Of a stretch of DNA of 9,458 bases, positions 5,282 through 9,458 are shown one piece after another (the first letter of the stretch is position 1; each line of letters opens with the position of its first letter). The notes below the pieces were generated by a model. The model did not search any database, was not told the DNA's origin, and worked only from the letters and a program-made list of their open reading frames with translations. The stretch is from CAYPPK01 sp964412615 (lineage in GTDB: Bacteria > Patescibacteriota > Minisyncoccia > Sungbacterales > HO2-52-23), in assembly GCA_964412615.1 (NCBI GenBank), contig CAYPPK010000016.1, positions 1 through 9,458 of the forward strand, given 5' to 3'. Both the position numbers and the translations under genes were made by a program.

Positions 5282-6490
5282 TTAATACCCTTCCAGTTTG
5301 CGGGAGGTTTCGTGGGTGCGAATGCGCTCCAATGCCTTGGCCTCAATCTGGCGGATACGCTCGCGGGTAACCCCGAATTCTTTGCCCACTTCTTCCAAAG
5401 TATGAGTTACTCCGTCCTCCAAACCAAAACGCATGGAAAGAATTTTTTGCTCGCGGGGAGTAAGCTCGCTGATAATAGAATTTAATTGATCGCGCAACAG
5501 CCGGCGCGCCGCAACTTGGGACGGAGAAAGCGTCTTTTCGTCCACAATAAAGTCCCCCAAGGCTGAATCTTCTTCATCGTCCCCTACCGGCGCCTCCAAG
5601 GAAACCGTATCTTGGGCGATTTTTTCAATATGGTGGATTTTTTCCACCTCCATGTTCATTTCGGCGGCAATTTCTTCCGGCAGAGGTTCGCGGCCAAGGT
5701 CCTGCAGAAGCCGGCGCTTTACTTGCTGGTATTTGGAAATGGTCTCCACCATATGCACCGGGATGCGGATGGTGCGAGCTTGGTCGGCAAGAGCTCTGGT
5801 AATGGCTTGCCTTATCCACCAGGTGGCGTAAGTGGAAAATTTATAGCCGCGGCGATAATCAAATTTTTCCACGGCTTTGAAAAGCCCGATATTTCCTTCC
5901 TGAATCAAATCCAAAAGCGTTAAATGCGGCGAGCGGCCCACATAGCGTTTGGCGATGGAAACCACCAAGCGCAAATTGGCTTGGGTCAACTTTTTCCGGG
6001 CGTCCTCGTCCCCTTTTTCTATGCGCTTGGCCAGATCCTTTTCCTCGTCTCCGGTAAGCAAAGGTATTCTTCCAATTTCCCGCAAATACATCTGCACCGA
6101 ATCCTGGCTCATCTGGTCAAAATCAATTTCTTGCTCTCTTTTTTTGCGTTTTTGTGTCTCTTTGCTTTCCGCCGCTGGAGCCTCTTCAATAAATTCTTTG
6201 GTTTCCAAAACCTGTATATTTTCTTTTTCCAAGCGGGAGTAAAGGTCTTCCAACAAAACGATATCTTCTTCAATGGTGGGAAAATAATAAAGAATTTCAG
6301 AATAAGTAATAAAACCGCGTTCTTTGCCGCGTTTTAGCAAGGCCTGCACCCCTTTTTCAATCTCCGCAGCCGCTTTGGCCGGCTCTTTTTCTTTAGCCGG
6401 CCTTTTGGTGATTTTTTGTATTATGAGCCTGGGAGGTTTACTGGGCCGTTTTTTGGTTATTTTCTTTTTTAGCTTTAACTTCAGAGGCAT
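5282..6490 (-). CDS. rpoD: RNA polymerase principal sigma factor (sigma-70)
   Basis: This 402-residue protein is the housekeeping sigma factor that directs RNA polymerase to -10/-35 promoters. A Lys-rich N-terminus (1-33) precedes a region 1.1-like segment (about 44-98: QALLKRGKERGFITYSEIL). Region 1.2 begins at DSVQMYLREIG (130-140). Region 2 covers about 169-250, with the core-binding stretch DLIQEGNIGLFKAVEKF and the promoter-melting and -10 reading helix YATWWIRQAITR (221-232). Region 3 follows, including the acidic finger VGDDEEDSALGDF (302-314). Region 4 holds LTPREQKILSMRFGL (343-357) and the -35-reading helix VTRERIRQIEAKAL (374-387). It is shorter than the roughly 600-residue E. coli protein because the non-conserved insert between regions 1.2 and 2 is absent. 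The DNA-reading helices are canonical, so standard hexamers are expected here. It lies 81 bp downstream of dnaG on the same strand, the classical arrangement. Confidence 0.97.
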   Translation of the reverse strand: MPLKLKLKKKITKKRPSKPPRLIIQKITKRPAKEKEPAKAAAEIEKGVQALLKRGKERGFITYSEILYYFPTIEEDIVLLEDLYSRLEKENIQVLETKEFIEEAPAAESKETQKRKKREQEIDFDQMSQDSVQMYLREIGRIPLLTGDEEKDLAKRIEKGDEDARKKLTQANLRLVVSIAKRYVGRSPHLTLLDLIQEGNIGLFKAVEKFDYRRGYKFSTYATWWIRQAITRALADQARTIRIPVHMVETISKYQQVKRRLLQDLGREPLPEEIAAEMNMEVEKIHHIEKIAQDTVSLEAPVGDDEEDSALGDFIVDEKTLSPSQVAARRLLRDQLNSIISELTPREQKILSMRFGLEDGVTHTLEEVGKEFGVTRERIRQIEAKALERIRTHETSRKLEGY

Positions 6491-6525
6491 GAAAGGTAAG
6501 CCATTACTTCTTTTCTACCTATAAC

Positions 6526-6554
6526 ATATTATGCTCATGATATAAATAGGCCAA
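6526..6554 (-). promoter_or_regulatory. Possible internal promoter for rpoD
   Basis: In the 81-bp dnaG-rpoD gap, the minus strand reads TTGGCC (6549-6554) and, after 17 nt, TAATAT (6526-6531), each a 4/6 match. CATAAT (6528-6533) is an alternative -10 with a 15-nt spacer. No terminator hairpin is visible in this gap, so read-through from dnaG is also likely. Confidence 0.35.
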
Positions 6555-6571
6555 TCTACTATGGGAAAAAA

Positions 6572-8341
6572 TTATGAAAATCCTTTTAACTTATCGGAGA
6601 GCAGGCGAAAGTCCTGTAAAAGAACGCCGATAGCCGCTTGATTGCCGTCTTTTTCTTTTTGGCCGATTTCTTCGCCCAATTCCAGCAGCCGTTCTTTGAT
6701 GCATTCTTTCTCTAATTCCCGTTTGCAGAGCAGAAATTCGCTCACCGGATCGGTCACCATTTGAGCCAGTACTTCTCCTTTAAAGCGGAAAATCTCAATC
6801 TGTTTGAGCAGTTCTGGCTCAGCCATCGTAGCTATTTTCCCGTCTGCCAGCAGCCCAAAAAGTTTTTCGTGCAAAGCTGAAGCAAACGCCAGATAATGAT
6901 TTTGCAGAGAAGAATTTCTAACTTCCTCACCAACTAAAGGAAGCAAGGCCAGTAATCTTTCTTCCAGTAAATCCCGTCTTCTAGGAACTTTGGCCGTTTC
7001 TTCTTCTCTGGTTTCAACGGCTGGAGCGGGAATATTTTCTTTGCGCAATTCTTTGGCAACCGCTTCCTCGCTTACTCCCAACTTGTCGGCCAACGTTTTA
7101 ATCCAATGCACCCGCTCAATTTCATTGCTAAGCTCCCTCATCCAAGGCAAAACCATAGTGGCAATTTCTTTTTTGCCTGCCGCAGTTTTAGGATTTTTTT
7201 CTTTAAGAGCTTTGGTGAAATAAAATTCCACTACCGGCTGGGCCTGGGTAATAGCCTCAATCCAGGCTTCGGGATTCTCTTTAACCGCATCGGCCGGATC
7301 TTTGCCGGAAGGAATTACGGCTACCAGACATTCAAATTCAAACTGCGCGGCTAAGGTCAAAGAACGTTTGGTGGCCGATTCTCCGGCTGCGTCCGTATCA
7401 AAAGAACTTATTAAAGTATCGCATAAGCGCTTAATTGTTTTTAACTGTTGAGGAGTAAGGGCGGTCCCGGAAACCGCGATGGTATTTTTTATACCCGCTT
7501 GGTGCGACATGACCAAATCCATTTGTCCTTCCACGACTACTACCTTATTTTTCTGCCGGATTTCCTGCTTGGCTTTATCAAAGCCATAAAGCACCTTGGA
7601 TTTGTCATAAATCAAAGTTTGGGGGGTATTGATATATTTGGCTCCGCTTTGGTCTTTAGGACTGGCGGTCGTAACCCCGGCCGTGGAGCGCGTCGGGACT
7701 TCTGCAAAAATTCTGCCGCTAAATCCAACTACTCTCCCGTTAGCATCAGCAATAGGAAACATAATGCGGGAACGAAAGCGGTCATACCAGGATTTTTTAT
7801 CTTCCGATCTAATTACCAGACCAGCTTTTTCCAAATCTTCTTTTTTAAAACCTTTTTGCGTTAAAGCTCTGCTTAAAAAATCCCAGCTTTGGGGAGCAAA
7901 ACCCAGACGGAATTCTTTTGTGGTTTCTGACTTTAGTCCCCTGCCTTCCAGATATTTTTTTACCACTGGGGTAAGGGCCAGGCTTCTTTCAAACACTTTC
8001 GTTGCTTCCTCGCAAAGATCGTAAAGACGGTTACGTTCGGATCTGATTGCAGGATCCTCGCGTTTAAGGGTAACCCCGGTTCGCAAGGCTAGCATCCGCA
8101 AGGCCTCAGGAAAATCATGCCCTTCTATTTCCATTACAAATTTAAAAGCATCTCCGCCGCGGCCGCAGCCGAAGCAGTGCCAGATCTGGCGGGTAGGCGA
8201 AACAAAAAAGGAGGGCGTTTTTTCGCCATGAAAAGGACAATTGGCTTTGTAATTTATTCCGGCTTTATGCAGCCGAATATAGGATTGGATCAGTTCCACC
8301 ACATCCAACCGGGATTTTATTTCCTCAACGGGCGAGTTCAT
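6572..8341 (-). CDS. dnaG: DNA primase DnaG
   Basis: This 589-residue primase makes RNA primers at the replication fork. The N-terminal zinc-binding domain has Cys35, His38, Cys56 and Cys59 (CPFH and CFGC). The catalytic core carries the TOPRIM motifs EGQMD (271-275) and SFDTDAAG (313-320), whose Asp315 and Asp317 bind metal. The C-terminal third (from about 395) is helical and charged, consistent with a helicase-interacting region, but weakly conserved. I chose the ATG at 8341 because MNSPVEEIKSRLDVVELI is the normal DnaG N-terminus. The open frame extends to 8479, but that would add 46 residues inside the upstream gene. The start lies 2 nt after the upstream stop, so coupling is likely. A Ser/Thr/Pro-rich stretch of about 19 residues (215-233) appears inserted before KYINTP. 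The gene precedes rpoD. Confidence 0.96.
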   Translation of the reverse strand: MNSPVEEIKSRLDVVELIQSYIRLHKAGINYKANCPFHGEKTPSFFVSPTRQIWHCFGCGRGGDAFKFVMEIEGHDFPEALRMLALRTGVTLKREDPAIRSERNRLYDLCEEATKVFERSLALTPVVKKYLEGRGLKSETTKEFRLGFAPQSWDFLSRALTQKGFKKEDLEKAGLVIRSEDKKSWYDRFRSRIMFPIADANGRVVGFSGRIFAEVPTRSTAGVTTASPKDQSGAKYINTPQTLIYDKSKVLYGFDKAKQEIRQKNKVVVVEGQMDLVMSHQAGIKNTIAVSGTALTPQQLKTIKRLCDTLISSFDTDAAGESATKRSLTLAAQFEFECLVAVIPSGKDPADAVKENPEAWIEAITQAQPVVEFYFTKALKEKNPKTAAGKKEIATMVLPWMRELSNEIERVHWIKTLADKLGVSEEAVAKELRKENIPAPAVETREEETAKVPRRRDLLEERLLALLPLVGEEVRNSSLQNHYLAFASALHEKLFGLLADGKIATMAEPELLKQIEIFRFKGEVLAQMVTDPVSEFLLCKRELEKECIKERLLELGEEIGQKEKDGNQAAIGVLLQDFRLLSDKLKGFS

Positions 8342-8343
8342 TT

Positions 8344-8979
8344 TTATAATTTGCGCAGTTTTTGAACAAGCAGGCGGATTTTCTTTTTCCACTGACGGGG
8401 GCTCTCGGTATTTATTTCGGCCCCAAAATTGATCCCCAACCCGCGCGGCAACCAACTTCCGCCGTTGGTTTCTGACCAACGATAATGCCAGGGAAGCCGC
8501 CGCATATGTTCCCGAACGGCAACAGTTACATTTTTAAAAATATCAGTTTGGGGGTCATATCGCGAATGGATAATGCGAGATAGTACTATATCTTCAGCGC
8601 AAATAAGATGGAGATAAATAACTTTGGCCCGGAAACGCCGGGCGAATTTTTCCAATTTTTTACGTTTGGATCGCTCCGCAAAATCGGAATCCAGAATCGC
8701 GTTTCCCCCTTTTTTAAAAATTTTTCCTAAGATGGCATAGGCAATCTCATCGGTATTTTGCGGCGTAAATCCGTGGCCTCGTTCACGAAGCTCCACCCGA
8801 ATTTTATTTTTTTCAATAATCGGCCAGTCAAGATGCCGACGCAATTCTTTGGCGAGGGTACTGTTGCCCACGCCGCTTACTCCAACCATGACTACCACCG
8901 CAGGGTTATTGGTTTTGCGGCCGCTTACTTTAGTGGCGGCCGCCAGAGCTTCTTTAATTTGCTTAAATGTCTTAGCCAT
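8344..8979 (-). CDS. P-loop kinase-like ATPase with atypical Walker A
   Basis: This 211-residue protein resembles small P-loop kinases of the AAA_33 / zeta-toxin / chloramphenicol-phosphotransferase type, which phosphorylate small molecules. AVVVMVGVSGVGNSTLAKEL (27-46) is a Walker A strand-loop-helix, but position 39, normally the invariant Lys of GxxxxGK[ST], is Asn (codon AAC at 8863-8865). A Walker B-like strand, NAILDSDF (93-100), is followed by the basic stretch RSKRKKLEKFARRF, which could form a lid. AKVIYLHLICAEDIVLSRI (118-136) matches the next core strand and helix. The tail (186-211) is basic. The substrate is unknown. No antitoxin-like gene adjoins it, so a toxin role is not supported. 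It begins 28 nt or so after a strong promoter and ends 2 nt before dnaG. The Asn may mean weak or lost ATP binding, or a sequence error. The fold is likely; activity is open. Confidence 0.8.
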   Translation of the reverse strand: MAKTFKQIKEALAAATKVSGRKTNNPAVVVMVGVSGVGNSTLAKELRRHLDWPIIEKNKIRVELRERGHGFTPQNTDEIAYAILGKIFKKGGNAILDSDFAERSKRKKLEKFARRFRAKVIYLHLICAEDIVLSRIIHSRYDPQTDIFKNVTVAVREHMRRLPWHYRWSETNGGSWLPRGLGINFGAEINTESPRQWKKKIRLLVQKLRKL

Positions 8980-9013
8980 GCCTTTTGGGCTTACCCTGTG
9001 ATAATATAGCTAC

Positions 9014-9042
9014 TTTATAGCATAGCGCCGACAGATTGTCAT
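9014..9042 (-). promoter_or_regulatory. Extended -10 promoter of the kinase-dnaG unit
   Basis: On the minus strand ATGACA (9037-9042, 5/6 to TTGACA) and TATAAA (9014-9019, 5/6 to TATAAT) are separated by exactly 17 nt. TGC directly before the -10 gives the extended TGn motif. Transcription should begin near 9007, leaving a leader of about 28 nt before the ATG at 8979. This is the best promoter match in the window. Confidence 0.75.
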
Positions 9043-9073
9043 GAAAGTACCACCTTGCTATCGCCCCCATTTG

Positions 9074-9397
9074 TTATCTAATGACGCTTCCCGGCGGTAT
9101 TTCTTTTTCCGGATAAAGAAGCACGCACTGGCCATTTGCCTCTGCCGCTATAATCATTCCCTCGCTAAGATAGCCCCTCAATCTGCGCGGCTCTATATTC
9201 AAGAGCAAGGGCATTTCTTTGTCTATTAAAACAGCCGGATCGGGAAAATTTTCGGCAATCCCAGCCAAAATCTGTCTCTGCTCCTCGCCAATATCAAAAA
9301 TAAATTTAATAAGCTTGTCCGAATCAGGAATTCTTTCTGCGGCAACGACTTTGCCTATTCTGACATCAAGTTTTTTAAAATCTTCTAAAGTAATCAT
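9074..9397 (-). CDS. Stand-alone tRNA-binding-domain protein (MetRS C-terminal/beta-like)
   Basis: This 107-residue protein is an OB-fold tRNA-binding domain of the type found at the C-terminus of methionyl-tRNA synthetase, in CsaA and in EMAP/Arc1p proteins. Diagnostic segments are TLEDFKKLDVRIGKVVAAE (3-21), IPDSDKLIKFIFDIG (23-37), QILAGIAENF (42-51), EPRRLRGYLSEGMIIAA (69-85) and the closing VLLYPEKEIPPGS (92-104). Such domains hold tRNA non-specifically and can help a synthetase in trans. I chose the ATG at 9397 because MITLEDFKKLD is the usual N-terminus. The frame is open through an ATG at 9445 to the window edge, but those residues do not resemble the family. In another frame an upstream gene could end with a TAA at 9417-9419. 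AAAAGG about 11 nt upstream is a weak ribosome site. The synthetase itself is not in view. I leave it unnamed because metG-beta versus csaA cannot be separated. Confidence 0.85.
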   Translation of the reverse strand: MITLEDFKKLDVRIGKVVAAERIPDSDKLIKFIFDIGEEQRQILAGIAENFPDPAVLIDKEMPLLLNIEPRRLRGYLSEGMIIAAEANGQCVLLYPEKEIPPGSVIR

Positions 9398-9458
9398 CAA
9401 AAACGGTACCTTTTGGTTAAAATCCGAACCTACTTTGACGAACATCCAGACGAGGACT

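Noticed and set aside
8342..8479. N-terminal extension of DnaG by 46 residues
   Set aside because: The canonical primase start MNSPVEEIKSRLD begins at 8341. The extension would lie inside the kinase-like gene and has no family match.
8344..8979. Zeta-type toxin of a toxin-antitoxin pair
   Set aside because: The fold resembles zeta-like kinases, but there is no small antitoxin gene beside it and the Walker A lysine is missing. Its neighbours are housekeeping genes.
9398..9445. N-terminal extension of the tRNA-binding protein from the ATG at 9445
   Set aside because: The family begins at the MITLEDFKKLD motif, and the 16 extra residues resemble no known extension. The frame is open to the window edge, so a fusion cannot be fully excluded.
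1..9458. CRISPR array, tRNA or rRNA genes, insertion sequences, riboswitches
   Set aside because: I looked for regularly spaced repeats, cloverleaf-like sequence, transposase motifs and long leader regions, and saw none.

Overview
The window most likely comes from a Candidate Phyla Radiation (Patescibacteria, Parcubacteria-like) genome. This is inferred from a moderately A+T-rich composition, tightly packed genes that often lack a clear Shine-Dalgarno site, a short (402 aa) housekeeping sigma factor next to DnaG, and several small membrane proteins of no recognised family. No marker such as rRNA is present, so the lineage call is tentative.

Left part, + strand: the window opens inside an alpha/beta hydrolase gene that runs in from the left edge (2-715). 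A gene-free stretch of about 350 bp follows. It holds a 10-bp inverted repeat across the hydrolase stop codon, a G+C-rich patch, a strong intrinsic terminator (947-980) and the control region of the next operon.

Metal operon, + strand (1063-4474): four genes overlap or nearly touch. They encode a CsoR-type metal-sensing repressor, a small polytopic membrane protein with an SCCAH motif, a membrane-anchored extracytoplasmic protein with a GGHH motif, and a CopB-type (CPH) P1B ATPase with an N-terminal heavy-metal-binding domain. The likely job is copper (or silver) sensing and export. The sensor and pump are recognisable; the two middle proteins are the least explained part and the best candidates for new biology. 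A hairpin cluster ending in a clear terminator closes the unit.

A single-gene + strand unit (4673-5230) encodes a polytopic membrane protein of unknown function. It converges on the minus-strand genes at a shared hairpin.

Right part, minus strand (9397 down to 5282): a stand-alone tRNA-binding-domain protein, a P-loop kinase-like protein with an unusual Walker A motif, DNA primase DnaG and the principal sigma factor RpoD. The kinase-like gene has a near-consensus extended -10 promoter and ends 2 nt before dnaG, so the two are probably co-transcribed and may continue into rpoD. This resembles the classical dnaG-rpoD macromolecular-synthesis arrangement with a kinase-like gene in the leading position.
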